Assembly (NCBI RefSeq): GCF_001667075.1 | Contig: NZ_LZIL01000034.1 | Coordinates: 81,174 to 145,173 of the forward strand | Reading direction: 5' to 3' | DNA from: Mycobacterium sp. 852014-52450_SCH5900713 | GTDB lineage: Bacteria > Actinomycetota > Actinomycetes > Mycobacteriales > Mycobacteriaceae | DNA: 64,000 bases | Shown: positions 21,355 through 34,172 of the stretch, one piece after another | Position numbering within the stretch: the first letter of the stretch is position 1 | Layout: each line of letters begins with the position of its first letter | The notes under the pieces: generated by a model | The model's input: only the letters and a program-made list of their open reading frames with translations | Told to the model about the DNA's origin: nothing | Databases searched by the model: none | Position numbers and translations under genes: made by a program

Positions 21355-21619
21355 CGCCCGCCATTCTCATCCACGGCTCGCGATCGGGCGACTTCGGCCT
21401 CGGTCCTGGTTTTCTCGGCCCGCACGACGGCGATGCCGCGACGTCCTTGAGCCGAAAGTCCTCGGACGTCCGCGACCAAAGTCCCTACGTTTGGCCGGCG
21501 GCGTTTCGTACGGTCCCAACATTCGCCTCGGCTTTACACGGGCTCGGCCGGAGGGAAGTCAGGACAGGCATATGTCCGGACGCTGAACTCTCAGCGCGGC
21601 CGGAGCAAAGGGGGAAGCA

Positions 21620-21976
21620 GTGTCAGCTACCCGAACCACCGCACAAAGCGGCACCAACGGTCCGATTCGAAACCATCTCCGCAGTGTGCAGACCCGGGAT
21701 CGCGACGCCTGGGTTTCCAAAGCGCTCTGTCGCACCGGCGACCCGGATGAATTGTTCGTTCGCGGCGCCGCCCAGAGAAGGGCCGCGACGATCTGCCGGC
21801 ACTGTCCGGTGGTCCTGGAGTGCGGCGCCGACGCGCTGCAAAACCGGGTCGAGTGGGGAGTCTGGGGCGGCATGACGGAACGCCAGCGACGCGCGCTGCT
21901 CAGGCAGCACTCCGACGTGGTGTCATGGGTCGACTTCCTGGCCGCCGCCCGGCGGCAGCGTCGCACCGCGATTTAG
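21620..21976 (+). CDS. WhiB-family iron-sulfur regulator, WhiB4-like
   Basis: WhiB proteins carry a 4Fe-4S cluster and act as redox-sensing DNA-binding or sigma-factor-binding regulators. All four cluster cysteines are present at C37, C59, C62 and C68, followed by the G80-V-W-G-G turn and a basic C-terminal segment. The stretches WVSKALCRT, ELFVRGAAQR and GGMTERQRRALL closely resemble WhiB4 as I recall it, so this looks like a WhiB4 paralogue. I do not know a WhiB gene at this place in M. tuberculosis. A good ribosome-binding site, AAAGGGGGAAG, precedes the GTG start. The spacer back to chaA is 265 bases and holds a small dyad GGACAnnnnnnTGTCC at 21562-21577. Confidence 0.93.
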   Translation: MSATRTTAQSGTNGPIRNHLRSVQTRDRDAWVSKALCRTGDPDELFVRGAAQRRAATICRHCPVVLECGADALQNRVEWGVWGGMTERQRRALLRQHSDVVSWVDFLAAARRQRRTAI

Positions 21977-22006
21977 CGCCGGGGCGCTCGCTCGGACCGC
22001 AGCAGC

Positions 22007-22354
22007 CTACGACTCCGGTGCCAGCAGCAGGTCGGCGTCGAAGCAGCTGTGGTCGCCGGTGTGGCAGGCGGCGCCCACCTGGTCGACCGTCAGCAGCACG
22101 GTGTCGCCGTCGCAATCCAGGCGCACCGAGTGCACGTGTTGGGTGTGGCCGGACGTCGCGCCCTTGACCCACTGCTCGCCGCGGGACCGCGAATAATAGG
22201 TCGCCTCACGGGTTGCCAGGGTGCGGGCCAGCGCCGCGTCGTCCATCCAGGCGACCATCAGCACGTCGCCGGTGCCACGCTCCTGCACGACGGCGGTGAA
22301 CAGGCCGTCGGCGTTGCGCTTCAGCCGCGCGGCAATCTGCGGGTCGAGCGTCAT
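22007..22354 (-). CDS. hisI: phosphoribosyl-AMP cyclohydrolase
   Basis: HisI opens the adenine ring of phosphoribosyl-AMP, the third step of histidine synthesis. The 115-residue protein has the zinc- and magnesium-site residues in [19 protein letters not shown] and the family opening AWMDDAAL. There is no fused HisE domain. Its ATG overlaps the hisF stop as ATGA. It is the last gene of the his operon in this window. Confidence 0.97.
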   Translation of the reverse strand: MTLDPQIAARLKRNADGLFTAVVQERGTGDVLMVAWMDDAALARTLATREATYYSRSRGEQWVKGATSGHTQHVHSVRLDCDGDTVLLTVDQVGAACHTGDHSCFDADLLLAPES

Positions 22355-23136
22355 CGGACCGTGATCCCCTCCGCGGCCATGGCGGCCTTCACCTGGCCGA
22401 TGGTCAGCTCCCGGAAGTGAAACACGCTGGCCGCCAACACCGCATCGGCGCCGGCGGCGACCGCGGGCGCGAAGTGTTCGGCCGCGCCGGCACCACCGCT
22501 GGCGATCACCGGCACCGTGACCGCCGACCGCACCGCTTGCAGCATCGGCAGGTCGAACCCGGCCTTGGTGCCGTCGGCGTCCATCGAGTTCAGCAGGATC
22601 TCCCCCACGCCCAGATCGGCGCCGCGGGAAGCCCATTCAACGGCATCGATTCCCGTCCCACGCCGTCCGCCGTGGGTGGTGACCTCCCAACCGGACGGTG
22701 TGGGCACCGACTCCGGGGGGACCGTGCGGGCGTCGACCGACAGCACGATGCATTGCGAGCCGAACTGCCGCGCCATTTCTTCCAGCAGGTCGGGGCGGGC
22801 GATCGCGGCCGTGTTGATCGAAACCTTGTCGGCGCCCGCGCGCAGCAAGACGTCGACGTCGGCCACCGTGCGAACCCCGCCACCGACGGTCAGCGGAATG
22901 AAAACCTGCTCGGCCGTGCGGCGCACCACGTCCAGCATGGTGGCCCGGCCCGACGACGAGGCGGTGACGTCGAGAAAGGTGAGCTCGTCGGCGCCTTCGG
23001 CGTCGTAGGCGGCCGCGAGCTCGACGGGATCGCCCGCGTCGCGGAGGTTTTCGAAGTTGACCCCCTTGACGACCCGTCCGGCGTCGACGTCCAGGCACGG
23101 AATCACCCGCACCGCAAGGCCATTCGCGGAGGACAT
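22351..23136 (-). CDS. hisF: imidazole glycerol phosphate synthase cyclase subunit
   Basis: HisF works with HisH to make imidazole glycerol phosphate and AICAR. The 261-residue TIM barrel has the catalytic aspartates in IPCLDVDAG and VLSVDAR, and the phosphate-binding loops IASGGAG and [10 protein letters not shown]. The gene sits one base after the impA stop and overlaps hisI by four bases. Confidence 0.98.
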   Translation of the reverse strand: MSSANGLAVRVIPCLDVDAGRVVKGVNFENLRDAGDPVELAAAYDAEGADELTFLDVTASSSGRATMLDVVRRTAEQVFIPLTVGGGVRTVADVDVLLRAGADKVSINTAAIARPDLLEEMARQFGSQCIVLSVDARTVPPESVPTPSGWEVTTHGGRRGTGIDAVEWASRGADLGVGEILLNSMDADGTKAGFDLPMLQAVRSAVTVPVIASGGAGAAEHFAPAVAAGADAVLAASVFHFRELTIGQVKAAMAAEGITVR

Positions 23137-23137
23137 C

Positions 23138-23941
23138 TCAGAAGTCCTCCGGTCGGCCCGTTTTGCGCAGGATCTCGAGTATCTCGGCGTGTGCGCGGGG
23201 GCCCGCGGCCAGTGCGGAATCCGACGCGGGGCTCCACGGCTGCCCGTGGGTGTCGGTCACGACACCGCCCGCCGCCTGCACCAGCGCGACGCCGGCGGCG
23301 TGGTCCCACACATGACCGCCGAAACTGATCGAGCCACCGAGGACCCCGTCGGCGACGTAGGCCAGGTCGAGCCCGGTGGACCCGTGCATCCGCAACCGCG
23401 ACGAGACCCGACTCAGACTCTCCAGCACCGCGATCCGGTAGCGCCCCGGGAACCGGCCCCGCGCGTCGGCGCTGAACGAGCCGGCGCCGATCAGGGCGTC
23501 GGCCAGGTCGATGTCGGCCAGGGGCGGTTGCGCGACACCGTTTTTCATCAGTGGGCCGTCCACCACAGCGGTGTAGCGCTGGTCGACGAAGGGCAGCCAG
23601 GTCAGCCCGGCCACCGGGTCGCCGCGATGCAGCAGGCCCAGCAGGATCCCCGCCATCGGCGAGCCCGCCGCGTAGTTGAACGTGCCGTCGACGGGGTCGA
23701 GCACCCACACCCACTCCGAGTCGACTTCGGCACCGCCGAACTCCTCACCGTGCACACCGATGCCGGTCGCCTCTTCCAGCGCGCCGACCACCTGCCGCTC
23801 GATCGCGAGGTCGACGTCGGTGGCGAAGTCGTTGCCCTTCTTCTGGACCGCCGAATCGGCGCGATGGCCGGCGAGGAACGGCTCGGTGGCGTCGTCCAGA
23901 ATCGCCGAGGCCTTCTCCACCAATGCGTCCAGATCCGCCAC
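23138..23941 (-). CDS. impA: inositol monophosphatase family protein
   Basis: The protein belongs to the magnesium-dependent inositol monophosphatase family. Metal-binding motifs are complete: [15 protein letters not shown] and the C-terminal [15 protein letters not shown]. The length is 267 residues from GTG at 23941, which is preceded by GGGTAGGG. It is embedded between hisF and hisA in a tight operon, as in M. tuberculosis (Rv1604). Embedding suggests either a link to phosphoinositol lipid synthesis or a histidinol-phosphatase-like role; the sequence does not decide, and IMPase-fold histidinol phosphatases are known in actinobacteria. Confidence 0.92.
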   Translation of the reverse strand: MADLDALVEKASAILDDATEPFLAGHRADSAVQKKGNDFATDVDLAIERQVVGALEEATGIGVHGEEFGGAEVDSEWVWVLDPVDGTFNYAAGSPMAGILLGLLHRGDPVAGLTWLPFVDQRYTAVVDGPLMKNGVAQPPLADIDLADALIGAGSFSADARGRFPGRYRIAVLESLSRVSSRLRMHGSTGLDLAYVADGVLGGSISFGGHVWDHAAGVALVQAAGGVVTDTHGQPWSPASDSALAAGPRAHAEILEILRKTGRPEDF

Positions 23942-23945
23942 GGCC

Positions 23946-24713
23946 CTACCCCGCAACCGCGGCCAGCGCCTGTGGCAGGGTGAACCGCCCGGCGTAGAGG
24001 GCTTTGCCCACGATGGCGCCCTCGACCCCGCGGTCGGTGAGAGTGGCGATCGCGCGCAGGTCGTCCAGGCTCGACACGCCACCGGAGGCGATCACCGGGG
24101 CGTCGGTGCGCTCGGCGACGGCGGCCAGCAGGTCGAGGTTGGGGCCGCCCAGCGTGCCGTCCTTGGTGACGTCGGTGACGACGAACCGCGAACACCCTTC
24201 TCCGTCAAGGCGTTCCAGCACTTCCCACAGGTCGCCGCCGTCGGTTTCCCAGCCGCGTCCGCGCAGTCGGTGCTGCCCCGCCGGCCTGGTTTTGTCGATC
24301 TGGACGTCCAGTCCCACGGCCACCTTGTCGCCGTGTTCGCTGATCGCGCGGGCACACCACTGGGGGTTCTCCAAGGCCGCCGTACCCAGGTTGACCCGGG
24401 CGCAGCCGGTGGCCAGCGCCGCGGCCAGCGAGCCGTCGTCACGGATCCCCCCGGAGAGCTCGACCTGCACGTCGAGCTTGCCGACCACCTCGGCCAGCAG
24501 TTCGCGGTTCGAGCCGCGCCCGAACGCCGCGTCCAGGTCGACCAGGTGGATCCATTCCGCCCCGTCGCGCTGCCAGTTCAGCGCCGCGTCCAGTGCCGAG
24601 CCGTATTCGGTTTCGCTACCCGCCTTGCCCTGGACCAGCCGCACGGCACGGCCGTCGACCACGTCGACCGCGGGCAACAAGATCAACACATTCCCTCCCA
24701 AGCCGCTCGTCAC
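23946..24713 (-). CDS. priA: bifunctional HisA/TrpF isomerase PriA
   Basis: In actinobacteria this TIM barrel isomerises both ProFAR (histidine pathway) and phosphoribosylanthranilate (tryptophan pathway). Evidence for the dual form is its close resemblance to recalled M. tuberculosis PriA and the lack of trpF in the nearby trp genes. The acid/base aspartates fall in [17 protein letters not shown] and VTDVTKDGT. Compared with my memory of the M. tuberculosis protein there are about four extra residues after GLDVQI, in the loop before [13 protein letters not shown] at 24713 overlaps the hisH stop as GTGA; a GTG at 24689 with GGGAGGG before it is an alternative start. Confidence 0.95.
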   Translation of the reverse strand: MTSGLGGNVLILLPAVDVVDGRAVRLVQGKAGSETEYGSALDAALNWQRDGAEWIHLVDLDAAFGRGSNRELLAEVVGKLDVQVELSGGIRDDGSLAAALATGCARVNLGTAALENPQWCARAISEHGDKVAVGLDVQIDKTRPAGQHRLRGRGWETDGGDLWEVLERLDGEGCSRFVVTDVTKDGTLGGPNLDLLAAVAERTDAPVIASGGVSSLDDLRAIATLTDRGVEGAIVGKALYAGRFTLPQALAAVAG

Positions 24714-25326
24714 AGTGCCTCAATCCAGTTGCGCAGCACGGCCGCGCCCGCATCCCCGCTCTTTTCGGGGTGAAACTGGGTGGCCGACAGCGCACCCTGC
24801 TCGACGGCGGCCAGAAAGGGCACCCGGTGGGTGGCCCAGGTGAGCACGGCCTCGGGCGGACCCTCCCAGCGCTGCGCGGCATAGGAGTGCACGAAATAGA
24901 AGCGGGTATCGGAGTCCAGCCCCTTGAACAGGGTGGTGCCTCCCCCGGCGTCGACGACGTTCCAGCCCATGTGCGGGATCACCGGAGCATCCAGCCGGGT
25001 GACCTCTCCCGGCCACTGGCCGCAACCCGTTGTCTGCACACCGAATTCGACGCCGCTGGCGAACAGGATCTGCATGCCCACGCAGACGCCCAGCACCGGG
25101 TGCCCGGCGGCGACCCGGTCGGCGATGATGCGGTCCCCCTTGACTCTGCGCAGGCCCGTCATGCAGGCCTCGAAGGCCCCGACGCCGGGCACCACCAGCC
25201 CGTCGGCGGCGGCCGCCGCATCGGCGTCGGCGGTCACCTCGACCGATGCACCCGCCCGCTCGAGCGCGCGCTGGGCCGACCGTAGGTTGCCCGAGCCGTA
25301 ATCCAGGACCACAACGGATGGTTTTG

Positions 25327-25330
<4 letters not shown>
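24710..25330 (-). CDS. hisH: imidazole glycerol phosphate synthase glutaminase subunit
   Basis: HisH releases ammonia from glutamine for HisF. The class I glutaminase triad is complete: the cysteine in GVCVGMQ, the histidine and glutamate in QFHPEKS. The oxyanion region VPGVGAF is present. The 206-residue protein starts at a GTG that overlaps the hisB stop as GTGA, and it ends in a GTGA overlap with priA. Confidence 0.98.
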
Positions 25331-28408
<3,078 letters not shown>

Positions 28409-28502
28409 TGCCTCCATTGTCCCAGAGCAACTCAAGTCGATATCCGCCCGGTACAGTGCCCTTGAAAAGCCGGGTTAGGCCCACAAAAGTCAGGGAGTTG
28501 TC

Positions 28503-28925
28503 ATGTCCGCGAAGGATCACCCCAATAACGCCCCGGGCGTCCCGATGGTGTTCCCGCCCTGGTTCGAGCGCTTCCAGATCAAGTATTTCAACCCGGCGGT
28601 CAAGCCGATCGCCCGCTTTCTGCCCGGCACGGCGACCATCAAGCACCGCGGCCGCACCTCCGGCACGCCGTACGAGACGATCATCACCCCCTACCGCAAG
28701 GGAAACGTGCTGGCGATCGCGCTGGGCCACGGCAAGACGAACTGGGCCAAGAACGTCCTGGCGGCCGGCGAGGCCGACGTGCAGTTCAGCCGCAACCGCG
28801 TGGTGCACATCACCAACCCGCGCATCCTGCCGGCCGGCACCGAGGGTCCCGACGCCGAACGCCTGCCGCGGATGGCCCGCATGCAGCTGCGGCGAATCGG
28901 CGTGTTCGTCGGCGACATCGCCTAA
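28503..28925 (+). CDS. Ddn-like deazaflavin (F420)-binding protein
   Basis: This 140-residue protein has the single split-barrel fold of the deazaflavin-dependent nitroreductase group. Supporting motifs are the IKHRGRTSGTPYETII segment, the central LGHGKTNWAKNVLAAG stretch and a conserved Arg/Asn-rich C-terminal half. Such proteins use F420H2 to reduce quinones, nitro compounds or other electrophiles; the substrate cannot be read from sequence. It corresponds to Rv1598c. AGGGAG lies five bases before the ATG. It is divergent from hisD. Confidence 0.87.
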   Translation: MSAKDHPNNAPGVPMVFPPWFERFQIKYFNPAVKPIARFLPGTATIKHRGRTSGTPYETIITPYRKGNVLAIALGHGKTNWAKNVLAAGEADVQFSRNRVVHITNPRILPAGTEGPDAERLPRMARMQLRRIGVFVGDIA

Positions 28926-28946
28926 AGGTCGGGCGCCCTTTCGCGC

Positions 28947-28984
28947 GTGCGCTCACGGCGGCGACGCGCCGTTTGGGCGCGCAC
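28947..28984. terminator. candidate hairpin terminator between convergent genes
   Basis: Nested inverted repeats, GTGCGC at 28947-28952 with GCGCAC at 28979-28984 and ACGGCG at 28955-28960 with CGCCGT at 28967-28972, form a strong hairpin between the convergent deazaflavin-protein gene and the alcohol dehydrogenase gene. There is no long T-run, as is common in mycobacteria. Confidence 0.45.
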
Positions 28985-29013
28985 TCGCCGCCCGGAACGC
29001 ATACTCCGGCGGA

Positions 29014-30042
29014 CTACGCCCTGGTGAAGACCGTCTTACCGGTCATCGTCGGCCAGGCCGAGGGGGCGTCCTCCCACGCGACGACGCGGTCGACGGCCGG
29101 CGACACGTCCAGGCCGCCCGCGAGCAGCTCGAGTACCCGCGGGATGACCGTGCGCGCGCTGACGCGTCCGGTGATGAACCGCACGCCGCGCGAGTACATC
29201 GGCAGCAACGGCATCTCGACCCGATATTCGGGGTAGATCCCGGTGTCGGTGCACACGCCGTCCGGCCAGGTGGCACGCAGCGTCGCCGCTAGCAACGCGG
29301 GATCGCTGGTGGTGTGCACGGTGACCGGGTAAGGGCCCCAAGACTTGTCGGGTTTGGCCACGTCGTGGACCGCCGCGCCGAGCTTCTCGGCTGCGGCCAG
29401 CCGCTGCGGGTCGGTGTCGACGTAGTCGACGTGGGCGCCCAGCGCCGCGGCGATCGCGGCCGAGTAGAGGCCGATCGACAGCCGCCCGAGCACCAGGACG
29501 CGGCGATCGACGGGATCGAGCGCATCCAGTTCCGCACCGAACGGCCCGACGGTGCGCCAGCCGTCGGGGATGTTGTCCGACAGCGAGGCCATAGCGACTG
29601 GGTCGACGGCGTCGGGAAAAGGGACGAGCATCGCGTCGGCGTACGGGACCAGCACCAGGTCCGACATGAAGCCGCCGCCGTCCAGGCCGGCGATCGGAGC
29701 CATCCCGTAGGCCGCCATCAGCGGCACCGCGCTGCACGAGCCGGTCACGCCACGGCGGCATTCGCGGCAGTCCCCGCAGTTGATCTGAAACGGCACCACG
29801 ACCCGGTCGCCGACCCGGGCGCCCCTGACGTCGTCGCCGACGGCGACGACCTCGGCCAATCCTTCGTGGCCCACCGCGTACCCCGGCGGCAGCGGCAGCC
29901 GCCCGTTGCACACAGCGACGTCCAGGTCGCAACACGCCACCGCCAGCGGCCGCACGAGCGCCTGCCCGGGCTCGGTGAGCTGCGGCTCGGGCACCTCGCG
30001 CCACGCGTATCGCCCGGCTTCTTCGTAGGTCAGCTGCCTCAT
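29014..30042 (-). CDS. zinc-type alcohol dehydrogenase family protein
   Basis: This 342-residue medium-chain dehydrogenase has the zinc-ligand pattern of the family: CDLDVAVC for the catalytic cysteine region, GHEGLAEVVAVGDDV for the catalytic histidine and glutamate, and a structural-zinc four-cysteine cluster in CGDCRECRRGVTGSC. The nucleotide-binding Gly motif is loosened (VLGRLSIGLYSA), so cofactor preference is uncertain. Substrate is unknown. It faces a TetR regulator over a perfect palindrome ten bases before its start, so regulation by that protein is likely. Confidence 0.88.
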   Translation of the reverse strand: MRQLTYEEAGRYAWREVPEPQLTEPGQALVRPLAVACCDLDVAVCNGRLPLPPGYAVGHEGLAEVVAVGDDVRGARVGDRVVVPFQINCGDCRECRRGVTGSCSAVPLMAAYGMAPIAGLDGGGFMSDLVLVPYADAMLVPFPDAVDPVAMASLSDNIPDGWRTVGPFGAELDALDPVDRRVLVLGRLSIGLYSAAIAAALGAHVDYVDTDPQRLAAAEKLGAAVHDVAKPDKSWGPYPVTVHTTSDPALLAATLRATWPDGVCTDTGIYPEYRVEMPLLPMYSRGVRFITGRVSARTVIPRVLELLAGGLDVSPAVDRVVAWEDAPSAWPTMTGKTVFTRA

Positions 30043-30051
30043 CTCTGCATT

Positions 30052-30069
30052 CTTGAGTGATCACTCAAG
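30052..30069. promoter_or_regulatory. 18-bp perfect palindrome, TetR operator
   Basis: CTTGAGTGATCACTCAAG is a perfect 18-bp palindrome between the divergent alcohol dehydrogenase and TetR genes, ten bases from one start and 14 from the other. Size, symmetry and place are typical of a TetR-family operator controlling both genes. Confidence 0.8.
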
Positions 30070-30082
30070 TAAAGTCAAGAGC

Positions 30083-30649
30083 GTGCCGAGACCCGACCGC
30101 AGTCGCCCCGCGTTGATCGATACGGCCGCCACGCTGTTTCGCCGCCAGGGCTACGCGGCGACCGGCCTGAACCAGATCCTCGACGAGGCCGGCGTCAAGC
30201 CCGGTTCGCTGTATCACCACTTTCCGCAGGGCAAGCAACAACTGGCCGCGGCGGTCGTCGAGACCGAAGGCGCCGGCATCGAGCAACTGCTGCGCCGCTT
30301 CCTGGCGACGGGCCGGCCGGCGGCCGACATCGTCGACCGCTGGATCGACCTGCTGGCGGCGGGGCTGGCCGGCGACCGGCGCGACGGCTGCCCGATCGAG
30401 CCGATCGCCACCGAGTCGGTGCACGCGAGCCCGCTGGTGCGCGAGGCGTCGGCCCGCGCCTTCGGTGGCTGGTGTGCGGCCCTCGAGGAGCGGCTGCGCT
30501 CCGACGGCTGGCCCGCAGCCGAGGCCAAAGACGTTGCGCTGGCGGTGATCTCGTTGATCGAGGGGGCGCTGATCCTGTCCCGGATCTCCGGGAACGCGGG
30601 CGCGCTGGACGCCGCCAAGCCCGCCGCACGCACGCTGCTGCGCGGCTGA
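30083..30649 (+). CDS. TetR-family transcriptional regulator
   Basis: The N-terminal 50 residues hold a TetR helix-turn-helix (LIDTAATLFRRQGYAATGLNQIL followed by AGVKPGSLYHHFPQGKQQL). The C-terminal domain has a YxaF/LmrA-like pattern including DGCPIEPIATE. I chose the GTG at 30083 because an upstream TTG at 30053 would put the palindromic operator inside the coding region. The protein is 188 residues. It probably represses itself and the divergent dehydrogenase. It is convergent with nadC, five bases away. Confidence 0.9.
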   Translation: MPRPDRSRPALIDTAATLFRRQGYAATGLNQILDEAGVKPGSLYHHFPQGKQQLAAAVVETEGAGIEQLLRRFLATGRPAADIVDRWIDLLAAGLAGDRRDGCPIEPIATESVHASPLVREASARAFGGWCAALEERLRSDGWPAAEAKDVALAVISLIEGALILSRISGNAGALDAAKPAARTLLRG

Positions 30650-30654
30650 GGGCC

Positions 30655-31506
30655 CTACATGTCCAGGCCGATGTCGAGCGCGCGCACGGAATGCGTCAGC
30701 GCGCCGACGGCCAGGTAATCGACCCCGGTGGCGGCGTAGGTGGCGGCGTTCTCCAAGCTGAGCCCGCCGGACGACTCGAGCAGCACCGCCGGCGCGCGCG
30801 CCTCGCGCCGCTGCACGGCCATCTGCGTCTGCCACACCGGGAAGTTGTCCAGCAGCACCAGTTCCGGCTTTTCGCCCAGCACCTCGTCGAGCTGCTCGAG
30901 GGAGTCCACCTCCACCTCGCACGGTAGATCCGGCGCCGCGTCGCGCACCGCCCGCAGCGCGTCGACCACCGAGCCCGCGGCCACCACGTGGTTGTCCTTG
31001 ATCAGCGCCGCATCGCCGAGCCCCATCCGGTGGTTGACGCCGCCGCCGACCCGCACCGCGTACTTCTGCAGCGCGCGCAGCCCGGGCAGGGTTTTGCGGG
31101 TGTCGCGGACCTTGGCCTTGGTGCCGTCCACGGCCTCGACCCAGGCCGCCGTTGTGGTGGCGATGCCCGAAAGGTGACAGACCAGGTTAAGCATGGTCCG
31201 CTCTGCGGTCAGCAGGCCGCGGGCGTCCGCGCGCACGGTCAGGGCCGGCTCGCCCGGTTGCAGCCGGGCGCCGTCCTCGACGCTGTGCACCACTTCGTAG
31301 CCCCCGGCGAGGACCGCGTCGAGGACCAGCAGCGCGACCTCGACGCCGGCGATCACGCCCGGCTCCCGGGGCACCATCGACGCCGTCGCCATCGCACCGG
31401 CGGGCACCGTCGCGAGGGTGGTGATGTCGGGGCCGTAGCGCAGGTCCTCTTCCAGACCGCGCCGGATGATGTCCTGAGCGGCGCTTCGTTCGTCGGGCAG
31501 CATCAT
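30655..31506 (-). CDS. nadC: quinolinate phosphoribosyltransferase
   Basis: NadC makes nicotinate mononucleotide from quinolinate and PRPP. Characteristic segments are visible: RTMLNLVCHLSGIAT, the RDTRKTLPGLRALQKYAV phosphoribosyl-binding region, GGGVNHRMGL, LIKDNH and the C-terminal LESSGGL and GVDYLAVGALTHS. The length of 283 residues is normal. Its ATG overlaps the nadB stop as TGATG. It ends the nadABC operon. Confidence 0.98.
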   Translation of the reverse strand: MMLPDERSAAQDIIRRGLEEDLRYGPDITTLATVPAGAMATASMVPREPGVIAGVEVALLVLDAVLAGGYEVVHSVEDGARLQPGEPALTVRADARGLLTAERTMLNLVCHLSGIATTTAAWVEAVDGTKAKVRDTRKTLPGLRALQKYAVRVGGGVNHRMGLGDAALIKDNHVVAAGSVVDALRAVRDAAPDLPCEVEVDSLEQLDEVLGEKPELVLLDNFPVWQTQMAVQRREARAPAVLLESSGGLSLENAATYAATGVDYLAVGALTHSVRALDIGLDM

Positions 31507-33080
31507 CAGCCCACTGCCTCCAGCGCCTCCACCAGCACCGAGTTCTGGTCCTCGGCCAGCCGCAGCATGCTGCTGCGCGCCTGTTCCGGTGCGGGGTCCG
31601 GGTATTCGGCGCGATGGTGGCAGCCCCGGCTCTCGTTGCGGGCCAGGGCGGCGGCCGTCACCGCGCGGGCGGCGACGGCCAGCGCGACGTCCTCGAAGTC
31701 GCGGCGGCCGGAGATGGGGCGCACCCGCGCCCCCGACAGCGTGTCGGACAAACGATGCAGCCCGGCGGCGTCGCGCACCACCGAGGCGTCGCGGCTCATC
31801 GCGGCCTGCAATGCGCCGCGCTCCGGGGCGGTGTGGGCGATGGGCTCGGGCTCGACAGCCCTGACGCGCCCGGCCGCCATCGCGTGCGCGGCCGCGGCTT
31901 TCCCGGCGCGGCCACCGACCACCAGGCCCTCCAGCAGGCTGTTGGACGCCAGCCGGTTGGCACCGTGCAGTCCGGTGCGCGCCACCTCGCCGGCGGCGAA
32001 CAGGCCGGGCAATTCAGTCTGGCCGTGCACATCGGTGACGACGCCGCCGCAGCTGTAGTGCGCCCCCGGCACGACCGGGATGGGTTCGCGGACGGGGTCG
32101 ATGCCGGCTGCGCGGCACGCGGCGGTCACGGTAGGGAACCGGGCCGCGAAACCGTCGATGCCGCGCGCGTCGAGGAAAACGCATGGGTCGCCGGTGGCCT
32201 TCAGCCGGGTGTCGATGGCCGCGGCGACGACGTCACGCGGTGCCAGGTCGCCCATCGGGTGAACACCGGCCGTCACCGAATTACCTTGCCGATCAAGGAG
32301 TATCGCGCCCTCACCGCGGATCGCCTCGGTGACCAGCGGGCGCCGCCCGCCGCTCCCGCCGAACAGCATCGTCGGGTGGAACTGGATGAACTCCAGGTCG
32401 CTGACCGCGACGCCGGCCCACAGTGCCAGCGCGATTCCGTCACCGGTGGAGCCCTCCGGATTGGTGGTCGCACCGTAGAGGTGCCCGAGACCTCCGGAGG
32501 CCAGGATCACCGCGGGCGCGTTGATGATTCCGTAGCCGTCCACGCTGCCCAGCAGGACCCCGGTGACTGCGGCATCGTTGTGCAGCACCCGCAGGGCCAC
32601 GTGGCCGGCGCGGATGTCCAGCCTGGCCGCGGCGTGGTCGAGCGCCCGCTGCACCTCGGCTCCGGTGGCGTCACCGCCGGCGTGCACGATCCGCCGCCGC
32701 GAGTGCCCGCCCTCGCGCGTCACGTCCCAGCGGCCCGGGTATGCCTCGTCGAATCGCGCTCCGGCACCGACCAATTCGGACACCGCCCGGTAGCCGTCGG
32801 CGACGATGGAATACACCGCGTCGGGGTCGCAGAGGCCGGCGCCGGCCGTCAAGGTGTCAGCGACGTGGGCCTCCACCGAGTCATCGTTGTCGGGCAAGAC
32901 CACCGCGATGCCGCCCTGCGCGTAGTGGGTCGCGGTCCCCCCCTTCGCCTGGTCGGCCTTGCTGAGCACGACGACGCTGCGGCCGGCGCGATGGGCGGCC
33001 AGCGCCGCGGCCAATCCCGCGACACCGGTACCGATGACGACGACGTCGGCGCTGTGGGTCCAGGCGGGGCGGACGGTCAT
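31506..33080 (-). CDS. nadB: L-aspartate oxidase
   Basis: NadB oxidises aspartate to iminoaspartate with FAD, the first step of NAD synthesis. The FAD-binding [11 protein letters not shown] motif, the [13 protein letters not shown] segment, EFIQFHPTM and the RDVVAAAI and [15 protein letters not shown] blocks of the succinate-dehydrogenase/fumarate-reductase superfamily are intact. The length is 524 residues. It overlaps nadA by four bases and nadC by one. Confidence 0.97.
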   Translation of the reverse strand: MTVRPAWTHSADVVVIGTGVAGLAAALAAHRAGRSVVVLSKADQAKGGTATHYAQGGIAVVLPDNDDSVEAHVADTLTAGAGLCDPDAVYSIVADGYRAVSELVGAGARFDEAYPGRWDVTREGGHSRRRIVHAGGDATGAEVQRALDHAAARLDIRAGHVALRVLHNDAAVTGVLLGSVDGYGIINAPAVILASGGLGHLYGATTNPEGSTGDGIALALWAGVAVSDLEFIQFHPTMLFGGSGGRRPLVTEAIRGEGAILLDRQGNSVTAGVHPMGDLAPRDVVAAAIDTRLKATGDPCVFLDARGIDGFAARFPTVTAACRAAGIDPVREPIPVVPGAHYSCGGVVTDVHGQTELPGLFAAGEVARTGLHGANRLASNSLLEGLVVGGRAGKAAAAHAMAAGRVRAVEPEPIAHTAPERGALQAAMSRDASVVRDAAGLHRLSDTLSGARVRPISGRRDFEDVALAVAARAVTAAALARNESRGCHHRAEYPDPAPEQARSSMLRLAEDQNSVLVEALEAVG

Positions 33081-34126
33081 TCGCCGCCGCCCGGCTGACC
33101 GATTTCGATCATTCGCTGCACGCTGCGGCGGCCCGCCGCCGCGATCTCCGGGTCGACATCGACTTCGTCGGCCCCGTCCACCAGGCAGCGCAGCAGGGCC
33201 GCGGGCGTGATCATCTTCATGTACTTGCAGGACGCCCGGTCGTTGACCGCGCGGAAGTCGACCTGCGGGGCGGCCCTACGCAGCTGATGCAGCATGCCGA
33301 CCTCGGTCGCGACCAGCACCTTGCGGGCCCGGGTTTGGTGCGCCGCGTCGAGCATGCCGCCGGTGGACAGGATCTTCACCCGATCCGCCGGGAAGGCGCC
33401 CTCGCCGGCGAGGTACAACGCCGAAGTGGCACAACCGCATTCGGGATGGACATAGAGGTCGGCGTCGGGGTTCGCCCGCGCCTGCTCGGACAGCTCGTCG
33501 CCGTTGATCCCGGCGTGCACGTGGCATTCACCGGCCCACACGTGCATGTTCGTGCGGCCGGTCACCCGGCGCACGTGGGCGCCGAGAAACTGGTCCGGGC
33601 AGAACAGCACCTCGCGGTCGGGGTCGATGGACTCGACCACGTCGACCGCGTTGGACGACGTGCAGCAGATGTCGGTGAGCGCCTTCACGGCGGCGGTGGT
33701 GTTGACGTAGGAGACGACGACGGCGCCGGGGTGCTCGTCGCGCCAGGCGCGCAGCTCGTCGGGGGTGATGGAGTCGGCCAGTGAGCAGCCGGCCCGCTGG
33801 TCCGGGATGAGGACCGTCTTGTCGGGACTGAGGATCTTGGCGGTCTCGGCCATGAAGTGCACCCCGCAGAACACGATGGTGTCCTCGGGCGCCTCGGCGG
33901 CGATCCGCGACAGCGCCAGTGAGTCGCCGACGTGGTCGGCGACGTCCTGTATCGCGGGCAGCTGGTAGTTGTGCGCGAGCACGGTGGCGCCGCGCAGCTT
34001 CGCCAGTCGGCGAATCTCGGCGGCCCACTGCTCGTTGCCCTCCACACCGGCGTAACCGGCCGGTGAATCCGTGACGTCGGCCATCATGTCTTCGGCGAGC
34101 GTGTCCATGCGATTTATAACCGTCAC
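33077..34126 (-). CDS. nadA: quinolinate synthase
   Basis: NadA condenses iminoaspartate with dihydroxyacetone phosphate to quinolinate on a 4Fe-4S cluster. Candidate cluster cysteines lie in FCGVHFM, the [11 protein letters not shown] block and the ASCKYMKMI segment near the C-terminus. The GTG at 34126 gives an N-terminus like that of M. tuberculosis NadA and is preceded by AAAGGAG at a good distance; a longer upstream frame is not supported. The 349-residue enzyme heads nadABC. The NrtR operator lies 23 bases upstream. Confidence 0.97.
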   Translation of the reverse strand: MTVINRMDTLAEDMMADVTDSPAGYAGVEGNEQWAAEIRRLAKLRGATVLAHNYQLPAIQDVADHVGDSLALSRIAAEAPEDTIVFCGVHFMAETAKILSPDKTVLIPDQRAGCSLADSITPDELRAWRDEHPGAVVVSYVNTTAAVKALTDICCTSSNAVDVVESIDPDREVLFCPDQFLGAHVRRVTGRTNMHVWAGECHVHAGINGDELSEQARANPDADLYVHPECGCATSALYLAGEGAFPADRVKILSTGGMLDAAHQTRARKVLVATEVGMLHQLRRAAPQVDFRAVNDRASCKYMKMITPAALLRCLVDGADEVDVDPEIAAAGRRSVQRMIEIGQPGGGE

Positions 34127-34149
34127 GGCGGCTCCTTTCAGCCCAGGAG

Positions 34150-34172
34150 GTTTTCGACTTATAATCGAAAAC
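34150..34172. promoter_or_regulatory. NrtR operator overlapping a leaderless -10 box
   Basis: GTTTTCGA and TCGAAAAC form perfect 8-bp arms around a 7-base spacer CTTATAA, placed exactly between nadA and the Nudix regulator. The spacer contains most of a consensus TATAAT (34160-34165), and its last base is seven bases before the regulator ATG at 34173, the geometry of a leaderless promoter. Binding would therefore block the -10 box of the regulator and lie just upstream of nadA. Confidence 0.85.
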
